From Oscillibacter sp. (GTDB lineage Bacteria; Bacillota; Clostridia; Oscillospirales; Oscillospiraceae): DNA of 35,791 nucleotides. Location: assembly GCF_028693505.1 (NCBI RefSeq), contig NZ_JAQUVF010000024.1:1-35791 (forward strand), written 5' to 3'. Of the stretch, positions 24,729-32,415 are shown piece by piece. Every line of letters begins with the position of its first letter. Position 1 is the stretch's first letter. Made by a program: the position numbers and the translations under genes. The notes under the pieces were generated by a model. It searched no databases and had not been told where the DNA came from. It was given only the letters and a program-made list of their open reading frames with translations.

Positions 24729-25877
24729 ATGAAAATCACTGCTTTGAATTTATATCCGGTACGCCCCAGATGGTGCTTTTTGGAAATGGAGACCGACGAA
24801 GGCTACACCGGCTGGGGCGAGCCGGTGCTGGAAGGGCACTGCGACGCCGTGAAGGCCTGCGTGGAGGAGATGAAGCCCTACCTCATCGGGCAGGACCCCT
24901 GCCGGATTGAGGATTTTTGGAGCACAATTTACCGCGCCGGATTCTATCGCGGAGGCGGCGTTCTCATGAGCGCCATTGCCGGCATTGACCAGGCGCTCTG
25001 GGACATCAAGGGAAAGGTCTTTCAAGCGCCTGTCTACCAGCTGATGGGCGGGCCCTGCCGGGACTCCATGCGCGTCTACTCCTGGATCGGCGGCGACCGT
25101 CCCGCGGACGTGGGCAAGGCCGCTAAGGAGCGCATGGACGCGGGCTTCACCGCGGTAAAAATGAATGCCACGGAGGAGCTTCAGTTCATCGACTCCTTTG
25201 AAAAGATCGACCAGGTGCTGGAGCGGGTGGCCAACATTCGGGAATCCTGCGGCAAATACTTCGGCATCGCCATCGATTTCCACGGCCGGGTCCATAAGCC
25301 CATGGCCAAGGTGCTGGCAAAAAAGCTGGAGCAGTTTGACCCCATGTTTATTGAGGAGCCGGTTCTGTGCGAAAACATGGAGTATTTCCCCGAAATTGCC
25401 GCCGCGTGCAACATTCCCATTGCCACCGGCGAGCGGCTGTTCACCCGGTGGGACTTTAAGCGCCTCTTTGAAATCGGCGGCGTGGACATCATCCAGCCCG
25501 ATTTGTCCCACGCTGGCGGCCTCACCGAGGTAAAAAAGATTGCCGCCATGGCGGAGGCCTACGATATCGCGCTGGCACCCCACTGCCCGCTGGGTCCCAT
25601 TGCGCTGGCCTCCTGCCTGAACGTGGACGCCACCTGCTACAATGCCGCCATCCAGGAGCAGAGCATCGGCATTCATTATAATGTAGGGAAAAGCGTTCTG
25701 GACTACGTGAAGAACAGGGACGATTTTGCCTTCGTCGATGGCATGGTGCGCCTGCCCAAGCTCCCCGGTCTCGGCGTGGAGGTCAACCGGGAGCTGGTTT
25801 TGGAGGAAGCCAAAACGCCCCACAGCTGGAAAAACCCCGTTTGGCGTCACAAGGACGGCTCCGTGGCCGAATGGTAA
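24729..25877 (+). CDS. dgoD: D-galactonate dehydratase (enolase superfamily)
   Basis: A 382-residue enolase-superfamily enzyme that dehydrates D-galactonate to 2-dehydro-3-deoxy-D-galactonate. The fit to E. coli DgoD includes identical numbering of key residues: Asp183 and His185 in IDFHGRVH, Glu209 in FIEEP, Glu235 in ATGERLF and His285 in APHCPLGP. The segments MAKVLAKKLE and IQPDLSHAGG are also DgoD-like. The ATG follows AAAAGGAG. Product would feed the kinase and aldolase at 30591-32286. A closely related gluconate or other acid-sugar dehydratase activity is possible, but D-galactonate is the best supported. Confidence 0.92.
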   Translation: MKITALNLYPVRPRWCFLEMETDEGYTGWGEPVLEGHCDAVKACVEEMKPYLIGQDPCRIEDFWSTIYRAGFYRGGGVLMSAIAGIDQALWDIKGKVFQAPVYQLMGGPCRDSMRVYSWIGGDRPADVGKAAKERMDAGFTAVKMNATEELQFIDSFEKIDQVLERVANIRESCGKYFGIAIDFHGRVHKPMAKVLAKKLEQFDPMFIEEPVLCENMEYFPEIAAACNIPIATGERLFTRWDFKRLFEIGGVDIIQPDLSHAGGLTEVKKIAAMAEAYDIALAPHCPLGPIALASCLNVDATCYNAAIQEQSIGIHYNVGKSVLDYVKNRDDFAFVDGMVRLPKLPGLGVEVNRELVLEEAKTPHSWKNPVWRHKDGSVAEW

Positions 25878-25897
25878 CGCCATTCCACAAATAAACG

Positions 25898-25930
25898 CCG
25901 GGTACCGCCCCTTGAAGGGGCGGTACCCGG
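25898..25930 (+). repeat. Intercistronic palindrome between dgoD and the epimerase gene
   Basis: Arms of 16 nt (25898-25913 and 25915-25930, CCGGGTACCGCCCCTT) flank a single base; about 15 bp can pair. TATAGCATTG follows rather than a T-run, so it is likely a partial terminator or a stabiliser of the upstream message. Confidence 0.65.
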
Positions 25931-25978
25931 TATAGCATTGCCGCCAGTGGTAGTATGTTCAATGAGGAGGTTTTCTCT

Positions 25979-27004
25979 ATGGCTCTCACGCAGATTCCTT
26001 TCGGAACCACACAGGCGGGCGCGCCTGTCACGGCCTTTTGCCTGACCAACCGTGCCGGCGCGTCCGTCACACTCTTGGATTACGGCGCCACCATACAGGC
26101 TCTTCGCATGCCCGACAGGCAGGGCAGCTTTACAGACGTGGTGCTGGGATACGACACGCTCTCCGAATACGAGCGCGGCGACGGATATCTGGGCGCCACC
26201 ATCGGGCGGGTGTGCAACCGCATCGGCGGGGCTGCCTTCCAAATGCATGGCAAGTGTTATCCTCTGGCAAAAAACGACGGGGAAAACCACCTGCACGGCG
26301 GGTGGAAGGGCTTTGACAAGTACTTGTGGCACGCCGCGCCGCAGGGGGAGGACGCGCTTTGTTTTTCCCGGCTTTCTCCAAACGGGGAGGAAGGGTATCC
26401 GGGGAATCTCCATGTGCAGGTGACGTTTCGCCTGACGGAGGAAAACGCGCTGGAAATCGTCTATGACGCCGACGCCGATCAGGACACGCCGGTGTGCCTG
26501 ACCAATCACAGCTATTTTAACCTCTCGGGCGGCGGGTGCGTCTCGGAACAGCAGCTGCAGGTTTCTTCTCACCGCATCACGGAAAGCGACGCCCACTGCC
26601 TGCCCACCGGGCGCTTTCTTCCCGTGGCGGGGACCGCCCTTGATTTTAGGACAAGCCGTCCCCTTGCCGCCGCGCTGGATTGCGACGATCCCCTGCTGCG
26701 CGCCTTCGGCGGCTGCGACCACAACTTTGTCCTCGATGTAAGCCCGGCCGCCAGCCTGTACAGTCCGGAAACCGGAATTGAAATGACGGTGGAAACGGAC
26801 CTTCCCGGCATGCAGGTCTATACCGCCAACGGTCTCACCTCCCGGGCAGGAAAGGGCGGCGCCTCCATGGGTCCCCATGGCGCGGTGTGTCTGGAGACGC
26901 AGCTTTTCCCCAACGCAATGGGATTTTACGCCTTCCCCTCCCCGGTGCTCCATGCGGGCGAACACCTGCACAGCACCACCGTTTACGCCTTTCATACCCG
27001 CTGA
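25979..27004 (+). CDS. galM: Aldose 1-epimerase (galactose mutarotase)
   Basis: A 341-residue aldose 1-epimerase, which interconverts alpha and beta anomers of galactose, glucose or related sugars. Diagnostic positions are GATIGRVCNRI (Arg77/Arg81), NHLHGG (His104/His106), the catalytic acid His177 in NHSYFNL, Asp247 in GGCDHNF and the catalytic base Glu306 in CLETQLF. GAGGAGG (25964-25970) is well placed for the ATG at 25979; an earlier ATG at 25955 overlaps no Shine-Dalgarno and is rejected. It lies between a D-galactonate dehydratase and a D-amino-acid gene, so the sugar it serves may be galactose or the pyranose form of an acid sugar. Confidence 0.92.
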   Translation: MALTQIPFGTTQAGAPVTAFCLTNRAGASVTLLDYGATIQALRMPDRQGSFTDVVLGYDTLSEYERGDGYLGATIGRVCNRIGGAAFQMHGKCYPLAKNDGENHLHGGWKGFDKYLWHAAPQGEDALCFSRLSPNGEEGYPGNLHVQVTFRLTEENALEIVYDADADQDTPVCLTNHSYFNLSGGGCVSEQQLQVSSHRITESDAHCLPTGRFLPVAGTALDFRTSRPLAAALDCDDPLLRAFGGCDHNFVLDVSPAASLYSPETGIEMTVETDLPGMQVYTANGLTSRAGKGGASMGPHGAVCLETQLFPNAMGFYAFPSPVLHAGEHLHSTTVYAFHTR

Positions 27005-27068
27005 CTTTTTGTTTTTGGGGAAGCCGCAGGCCCATTAAGTTGCAAATTTTTATGTGGAGGTGGATTTT

Positions 27069-28679
27069 ATGTTGGATCTTATTGTTAAAAATGGTATGAT
27101 TGTAGACGGAAACGGCGCCAAGGCCTTTCCCGGCGAAATTGCCGTCAAGGACGGCAAGATCGTACAGGTTAAGGATCACATTGACGAACCCGCCGGTAAG
27201 ATCATCGACGCGCAGGGGCACTATGTCTCTCCCGGCTTCATTGACATGCACCGTCATGGCGACGCCGCCGTCTTTCGGGACGGCTATGGCGAAGTGGAGG
27301 TGCGTCAGGGCATCACCAGCGTTGTGAACGGGCAGTGCGGTCTCAGTATTGTCCCGTGCCCCGACGCGCATCGCGCGGAAATGTTCAGCTTTCTCAACAC
27401 CATCGTAGGAAGCATCGACCCCAAGATTCCCTTCAACACCTTTGCCGAGTACACTGCTCAGGTTCGAAGGCAGCCCCTGCCCATCAACGTGGGCTGCTGC
27501 GTGGGCAACGGCGCGGTGCGCATGGCGACAAGCGGCTTTGCCAACGGAAAGCTGAATGAAAAACAAGTCCGGACAGCGCAGGACCACATCCGCGCCTCCA
27601 TCGAGGCCGGCGCGCTGGGCGTGACGCTTGGCATTGTCTATGCCCCCGAGAATCAGTACGATACGAACTCCTTTATTGAAGTGCTTCAGCCCATGCGGGA
27701 TTACGATGTACCGCTGGCTACGCACATCCGCAGCGAGGGACGCATGCTGCATGACTCTCAGCGGGAAGTCATTGCCGTGGCTAAGGCCCTTGGCATTTCT
27801 CTGGAATTTTCCCACTTCAAGTCCACGGGCAAGGCCTTCTGGGGCAAATTCATTACCGAGGCGCTGGAAATCGTGGAGAACGCGCAATCCGAGGGCGCCC
27901 GCATCACCATTGACGCCTATCCCTGGACCGCCGGCGCCAGTCAGCTGTACCAGTATCTGCCCCCCGATTTTCAGGACGGCGGTTACGATGCCGCCTGCGC
28001 CCGCATGGCAGATCCTGTCCAGCGGGCCAGACTCACCGCCATCTTGAAGGAGCCGCAGGAGTATTTTGAGAACCAGATGCTGAATGTGGGCTGGGAAAAC
28101 ACCATGATCACCGGCGTGGGTAAGCCTGAAAACAAGCAGTACGTGGGTCTCACCGTTACCCAGATGGCAGAGTAGATGGGCAAGGACCCCTATGACGCCG
28201 CGTTTGACCTGCTGATCGACGAGCACTGCAACGTGGGCATGATCAACTTTATCTCTGACGAAGCAGACAACCAGCGCATTATTCAAAAGGACTATTGCAG
28301 CATCATCTCCGATTCCCTCTATGCCGAGGGCGGACTCCCCCATCCCCGCGTCTATGCCTCGTTCCCCAGAGTTCTCGCCACCTTTGTCCGGGAGAAGAAG
28401 ATTCTCACGCTGGAAAATGCCATTCGCAAGATCACCCACCAGCCTGCACAAGTCTATCATCTGGATCAAAAGGGGCTTATCCGAGAGGGAATGGATGCGG
28501 ATATCGTGATCTTTGATCTGGATAAGGTGGATACCAAGGCCACCTATACCAATCCCATGCAGTTCCCCACCGGCTATGATTATGTGCTGGTGAATGGCGT
28601 TGTGGTGGTGAAGGACGACGTGATGGATAAAACTGTCCATCCGGGCGCTGTGCTCACCAACCGGTATGCTTCCAAATAG
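27069..28679 (+). pseudogene. N-acyl-D-amino-acid deacylase (D-aminoacylase) interrupted by an in-frame TAG
   Basis: A 536-codon reading frame for an amidohydrolase-superfamily D-aminoacylase, which releases D-amino acids from N-acyl forms. The frame is open except for TAG at 28173-28175 (codon 369), where context AE-stop-MGKDPYD resembles AEKMGKDPYD in relatives. The first part has metal motif FIDMHRHGD (His61, His63), Cys90 in NGQCGLS, His219 in ATHIRSEG and His249 in EFSHFKS; the second part holds the expected catalytic Asp in ISDSLYAEGGLPHPR (position 46 of the tail piece). Thus neither piece is complete. An ATG follows the TAG directly, so reinitiation could yield two chains of 368 and 167 residues. 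A nonsense mutation is most likely. GGAGGTGG precedes the start; a longer start (27054) is unneeded. Confidence 0.85.
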
Positions 28680-28698
28680 CTTCCCATACGCAAAGGCC

Positions 28699-28725
28699 GC
28701 TCCCGTGCACAGTTCGTTCGGGAGC
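28699..28725 (+). repeat. Short inverted repeat after the deacylase gene
   Basis: GCTCCCG (28699-28705) and CGGGAGC (28719-28725) form a 7-bp stem with a 13-nt loop; CTCCCTTATA follows, too poor in T for a good terminator. It may reduce read-through into the RidA gene. Confidence 0.35.
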
Positions 28726-28775
28726 CTCCCTTATATGATTGTACTGCAATGCAAAACACGAAAGGATGATACACC

Positions 28776-29246
28776 ATGGACGTATATGCAAGACTGGAGG
28801 AGTTGGGCTTAAAATTGCCCCCTCCACCCCCTCCCGGCGGGCTGTATAAGCCTGTCAAGCAGGTGAGAGATATCCTGTATGTCTCCGGCCAGGGCGCTAC
28901 GGAAGGCGGCGTCCCCATTGTCGTGGGCAAGGTAGGCGCCCAGCGCACCGTTGAGGAGGGCCAGCAGGCGGCGCGAATCTGCGTGATGAACGCGCTGAGC
29001 GTGTTGGATCATTATCTGGGCGACTTAAATCAAATCAAATGCCTCGTGAAGCTGCAGGGCTTCGTGGCCAGTGCGGAAGGCTTTAACATGCAGCCCAAGG
29101 TCATCGACGGCGCGTCTCGCCTGCTGGCGGACATCTGGGGCGAGGAGGATGGCGTTGGCGCTCGTACCGCCATTTCCGCCATCGAGCTGCCCGGTGAAAT
29201 TACAGTGGAGATTGAATTCATTTTTCAACTAAAGCAGGAGTTGTAA
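28776..29246 (+). CDS. RidA/YjgF-family protein
   Basis: A 156-residue protein of the larger RidA-like group (YjgF_endoribonc type). RidA hydrolyses reactive 2-aminoacrylate and other enamines/imines to keto acids, protecting PLP enzymes. Visible features are DILYVSGQGAT near residue 40, GQQAARICVMNALSVLDHYLGDLNQI in the middle and the C-terminal GARTAISAIELPGEITVEIE containing the usual arginine near position 128. The N-terminus carries six consecutive prolines (LPPPPPPGG), a translational stall site that would depend on EF-P. It starts after GAAAGGA and ends 13 nt before a D-serine dehydratase-like gene. That pairing makes sense because elimination from D-serine gives 2-aminoacrylate. Confidence 0.9.
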   Translation: MDVYARLEELGLKLPPPPPPGGLYKPVKQVRDILYVSGQGATEGGVPIVVGKVGAQRTVEEGQQAARICVMNALSVLDHYLGDLNQIKCLVKLQGFVASAEGFNMQPKVIDGASRLLADIWGEEDGVGARTAISAIELPGEITVEIEFIFQLKQEL

Positions 29247-29259
29247 AGGAGCGTTCTCT

Positions 29260-30378
29260 ATGAAAAGCAACATTTATCAGATTGCCCACCCTGATGAACT
29301 GATTACGCCGGTTCTCCTCTATTTTAAGGACTACATCATAGAAAACATCAAAAAGGCTGTTGCCATTGCCGGCGAAGCGCAGCGGCTCTGGCCCCATGTA
29401 AAAACCCACAAGACCCGGGAGCTGATCTGCCTTTTGATCGAGCAGGGCGTCACCCGGTTTAAATGCGCCACCATCGCGGAGGCGGAGGTCGTGGCCTCCT
29501 GCGGTCCCACGGATATCATTCTGGCCTATCCTCTGGTGGGTCCCAATGTCTCCCGTTTTCTCTCGTTGCAGCGGGACTTCCCCAAGGTCCGCTTCTGGTC
29601 CATTGGGGACGATCTCGACCAGTTGAGGCACGTGGGCGCCGCCGCCGTGGCCTCCGGCGCTAAAATTCATTTTCTTGCCGATGTCAATGTGGGACAAAAT
29701 CGCACCGGCGTGGCTTTTGACAAGCTCATTTCCTTCTACGAAGCCGTCGCCGCCACGGAGGGGCTGGAGCCTGACGGGTTCCACTGCTACGACGGTCACA
29801 TCCATCAGTCCGATTACGACGTCCGCACCCAGCTGGCCGCCGAGATCATGGAAAAGGTCACAGCCTTGAAAGAGCGGCTGGTGGCCGACGGCTATTCCTG
29901 CTCTCATCTGGTGATGGGCGGAACGCCTACCTTCCCCTGCTATGCCAAATACCCCGATGTCTATCTGGCTCCGGGGACGGTTTTCCTCTCCGACTACGGC
30001 TATTCCACCAGCTATCGGGATATGGACTTCACCCCCGCAGGCGTCATCATGACCCGCGTGATCAGCCGCCCCACGCCCGATACCTTTACACTGGATCTGG
30101 GCTACAAGGGAATCGCGGCGGACCCCAACGGCGTTCGCGGCGTGATTGTGGGCATGGAGGACATTGCCGCGCCTCTGGCCCAGAGCGAGGAACACTGGGT
30201 CTTTCAGATTGCCCCGGGGCATGAGGATGAAATTCCCCCGGTGGGAAGCGAGCTTTATGTGATGCCTTCTCACATCTGCCCCAGCACCGCCCTGTACCCC
30301 TTCGTTCCCGTGGTGGAACAGGGCAAAATCGCAGGGCATTGGGACATCGCCGCCCGCAACCGCAAGCTCACGTATTGA
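29260..30378 (+). CDS. D-serine dehydratase/D-threonine aldolase-like PLP enzyme, complete copy
   Basis: A 372-residue fold-type III PLP enzyme. Lys48 in PHVKTHKT is the expected PLP Schiff-base lysine, and His338/Cys340 in PSHICPST match the zinc pair of D-serine dehydratase; GTPTFPCYAKYP and YDGHIHQSD are also family-typical. It should act on D-serine (to pyruvate and ammonia) or D-threonine (to glycine and acetaldehyde, or 2-oxobutyrate). AAAGGAG lies eight bases before the ATG. It is the close paralog of the gene at 1-932, in the same orientation about 29 kb away. Adjacent RidA favours an elimination reaction that releases an enamine. A fragment of a former reductase gene begins right after the stop. 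Confidence 0.9.
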   Translation: MKSNIYQIAHPDELITPVLLYFKDYIIENIKKAVAIAGEAQRLWPHVKTHKTRELICLLIEQGVTRFKCATIAEAEVVASCGPTDIILAYPLVGPNVSRFLSLQRDFPKVRFWSIGDDLDQLRHVGAAAVASGAKIHFLADVNVGQNRTGVAFDKLISFYEAVAATEGLEPDGFHCYDGHIHQSDYDVRTQLAAEIMEKVTALKERLVADGYSCSHLVMGGTPTFPCYAKYPDVYLAPGTVFLSDYGYSTSYRDMDFTPAGVIMTRVISRPTPDTFTLDLGYKGIAADPNGVRGVIVGMEDIAAPLAQSEEHWVFQIAPGHEDEIPPVGSELYVMPSHICPSTALYPFVPVVEQGKIAGHWDIAARNRKLTY

Positions 30379-30474
30379 CGGTTCACCCGGTGGCCCCTGC
30401 GTCAGGCCCTGTATGAGACCTGTCAGCGGCTGGGCGTCGGCATCACCGCGATAAAGGCGTTTGGCGGCGGTGGT
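30379..30474 (+). pseudogene. Possible aldo/keto reductase gene fragment
   Basis: Directly after the PLP-enzyme stop, the same frame reads RFTRWPLRQALYETCQRLG then VGITAIKAFGGGG, which resembles the aldo/keto reductase segment (ALYEACEELGIGIIVMKPFGGG-like) that precedes the cofactor-binding region. There is no start codon or Shine-Dalgarno and no preceding or following domain, so it can only be a remnant. It is short, so the family call is tentative. Confidence 0.45.
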
Positions 30475-30494
30475 CAATCTCAAATATCAAAAAG

Positions 30495-30526
30495 AACAGC
30501 GGCTGGAAATCATTCCAGCCGCTGTT
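30495..30526. terminator. Hairpin between convergent PLP-enzyme and keto-deoxy kinase genes
   Basis: A perfect 14-bp stem (30495-30508 with 30513-30526, core ACAGCGGCTGGAA) and ATCA loop. On the minus strand the following sequence is TCTTTTTGA, a usable U-tract; on the plus strand TGAATG follows, so it is better as terminator for the kinase-aldolase transcript than for the PLP enzyme. Confidence 0.7.
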
Positions 30527-30590
30527 TGAATGTCTAGCCAAATCCCCCGGGCTATGCCGCCCCCATTCTCCGTCAGGGGCGCTTCTCCGG

Positions 30591-31613
30591 TTATCTCTGG
30601 ACGCGGCCGGAGGCGTTTCCGCCGGCCAGGGATTCCACTTCGGACACGGACATGAGGTTAAAATCGTGCTCGACGCTGTGCTTCAGGCAGGACGCCGCCA
30701 CAGCAAAGTTGATGGCCTTCTGATCGTCGTAGCCGCTCAGCAGCGCGTAGATCAAGCCGCCGCCAAAGCTGTCTCCGCCGCCTACCCGGTCCACAATGTG
30801 CACCAGATATTTGGGGGAGAAGCTGGCCTTGCCCTCGCTGTACAGCATTCCCGCCCACTCGTTGTCGGACGCGGAAATGCTGCCGCGCAGCGTGATTGCC
30901 ACCTTCTGGCAGCCAAAGCGCTCCGTCAGCTGCCGGGCCACGCTGATATAGCCGTCCTGACTGATTTTACCCGTGTTCAGGTCCGTATTCTCCGCCGCGA
31001 TGCCAAACACGTCCTTGGCGTCCTCTTCATTGGCGATGCACACGTCCACGTAGGGCATCAGCTCGCCCATGACCTTGCCGGCCTCCTCGCGGGTCCACAG
31101 CTTCTTGCGGTAGTTCAGATCGCAGCTGACAGTCAGTCCCAGCCGCTTTGCCGCTTGGCAGGCCGTGAGGCAAATGGCGGGCATTTCGCCGCCCAGTGCG
31201 GGGGTGATCCCGGTAAAGTGGAACCAGTCCGCGCCGTCAAAAATCTTCTCCCAGTCGAAATCCACAGCCGTCGCCTTGGAGATAGCGGAGGCGGCCCGGT
31301 CATAAATGACCTTGGAAGCGCGCTGGGAAGCGCCCTTTTCCACGAAATAAATGCCCAGACGCTCGCCGCCCCGCACGATCGAGCTGGTATCCACGCCGTA
31401 GCGACGCAGCTCGTTGATGGCGGATTGGCCGATCTCATGGGCGGGAAGCTTGGTGACAAAGGCGGCGTCCAGCCCATAATTGGCAAGGGAAACTGCCACG
31501 TTGGCCTCGCCGCCGGCATAGGTCGCCTCAAACTTTTCGGCCTGCACAAAGCGGAGGTAGCCCTCCGGATTCAGGCGCATCATGATCTCTCCAAATGTAA
31601 TGATTCTCTTCAT
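30591..31613 (-). CDS. kdgK: PfkB-family sugar kinase, probable 2-keto-3-deoxygluconate/galactonate kinase
   Basis: A 340-residue ribokinase/PfkB-family kinase. It begins RIITFGEIMMRLNPEG, has the substrate-binding AGGEANVAVSLANYG (33-47), CDLNYRKKLW in the centre, and the catalytic motif RVGGGDSFGGG with Asp281 as base. The patterns FGEIMMRL and DLNYRKKLW are those of 2-keto-3-deoxygluconate kinases. The ATG at 31613 has GAAGGAG upstream. It lies 19 nt after the aldolase stop, forming a two-gene unit. With DgoD it would phosphorylate 2-keto-3-deoxy-D-galactonate; C4-epimer preference (gluconate against galactonate) cannot be read from the sequence, so the symbol is by family. Confidence 0.85.
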   Translation of the reverse strand: MKRIITFGEIMMRLNPEGYLRFVQAEKFEATYAGGEANVAVSLANYGLDAAFVTKLPAHEIGQSAINELRRYGVDTSSIVRGGERLGIYFVEKGASQRASKVIYDRAASAISKATAVDFDWEKIFDGADWFHFTGITPALGGEMPAICLTACQAAKRLGLTVSCDLNYRKKLWTREEAGKVMGELMPYVDVCIANEEDAKDVFGIAAENTDLNTGKISQDGYISVARQLTERFGCQKVAITLRGSISASDNEWAGMLYSEGKASFSPKYLVHIVDRVGGGDSFGGGLIYALLSGYDDQKAINFAVAASCLKHSVEHDFNLMSVSEVESLAGGNASGRVQR

Positions 31614-31632
31614 GGTTTTCTCCTTCTCGCCC

Positions 31633-32286
31633 TCAGGCATTTTTTACAGCAGTCAGCAGCTTGCGCGCCGTTTCGGTGATCTTGTCGAACTCCCCGGCCT
31701 CAATCCACTTCTTATTGGCCAGGTTGCCGCCAACACCGGCCCCCAGCATGCCGGCTTTCAGGAAGTCGGCCACGTTCTCCTCGTTGATGCCGCCCACCGC
31801 CAGCATCTTCACATGGCTGATGGGCGCGCGGATGGCCTTCACATAGGCGGTTCCCAGGTTGCCCACCGGAAACAGCTTTACAAAATCCGCACCGGCATGA
31901 TGGGCGGTCATCACCTCGCTGGGCGTCATGGCGCCCGGCATGGAAACCAGCCCCAGCTCCCGGGTGCGGTGAATCACAGCCACGTTTACATCCGGGGAAA
32001 TGATATACTTCGCGCCGGCAGACGCGGCCAGCTCTACCAGTTCCGGCGTGGTGACCGTGCCGGCGCCTACCAGCATCCGCCCCTCATAGGCCTTTCCAAT
32101 GGCGGCAATTGCATCCGCCGTCGCCTGAAAAGACGCAGGATTTTTTTGATCGAAGGTGATCTCCATCAACCGAATTCCGCCCTCGTACAGGGCATCTGCC
32201 ACCTTCATGCACTGGTCCGCGCCAACTCCCCGCACAATGGCAATGATCTTTTCCGCCTCTACGAGCTTGATTGTCTCTTCCCGCAT
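31633..32286 (-). CDS. eda: KDPG/KDPGal-type 2-dehydro-3-deoxy-6-phosphate aldolase
   Basis: A 217-residue class I aldolase that splits 2-keto-3-deoxy-6-phospho-sugar acids into pyruvate and glyceraldehyde-3-phosphate. Catalytic Glu42 is in RLMEITFD, the phosphate/sugar-binding GAGTVTT is at 74-80 and the Schiff-base Lys137 is in ADFVKLFP. Length matches Eda/DgoA. GAGAGGGA is five bases before the ATG at 32286; an upstream reading to 32325 overlaps the leader. It is the promoter-proximal gene of the unit with the kinase, divergent from an IclR regulator. Both KDPG and KDPGal are possible; with dgoD nearby the galactonate form is favoured. Confidence 0.9.
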   Translation of the reverse strand: MREETIKLVEAEKIIAIVRGVGADQCMKVADALYEGGIRLMEITFDQKNPASFQATADAIAAIGKAYEGRMLVGAGTVTTPELVELAASAGAKYIISPDVNVAVIHRTRELGLVSMPGAMTPSEVMTAHHAGADFVKLFPVGNLGTAYVKAIRAPISHVKMLAVGGINEENVADFLKAGMLGAGVGGNLANKKWIEAGEFDKITETARKLLTAVKNA

Positions 32287-32345
32287 GACATTCCCTCTCT
32301 TCCATAATACGAAATTATTTATCACAATGTGGACATTCTATCTCT

Positions 32346-32374
32346 TTTATACTGCGTTTTGTCCATTCTGTCAA
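32346..32374 (-). promoter_or_regulatory. Promoter of the aldolase-kinase unit
   Basis: On the minus strand a perfect TTGACA (32369-32374) is separated by 17 nt from TATAAA (32346-32351). A 9-bp direct repeat CATTCTRTC (32334-32342 and 32364-32372) brackets the -10 with 30-bp periodicity, which would suit two regulator molecules on one DNA face. The leader to the ATG at 32286 is about 54 nt. Confidence 0.75.
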
Positions 32375-32415
32375 TAACCTATCCTGCCGGAATTTTTGTG
32401 AGTTTTCTGGGCAAT

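Noticed and set aside
26835..28640. 601-codon minus-strand open frame opposite galM and the deacylase gene
   Set aside because: Its translation lacks recognisable domains, has no ribosome site, and its length is explained by codon bias of two plus-strand genes with clear catalytic motifs.
28176..28679. Second half of the deacylase as an independent gene
   Set aside because: It is in the same frame as the first half with no gap, carries only the C-terminal part of the family fold, and has no Shine-Dalgarno of its own; it is treated as part of the interrupted gene.
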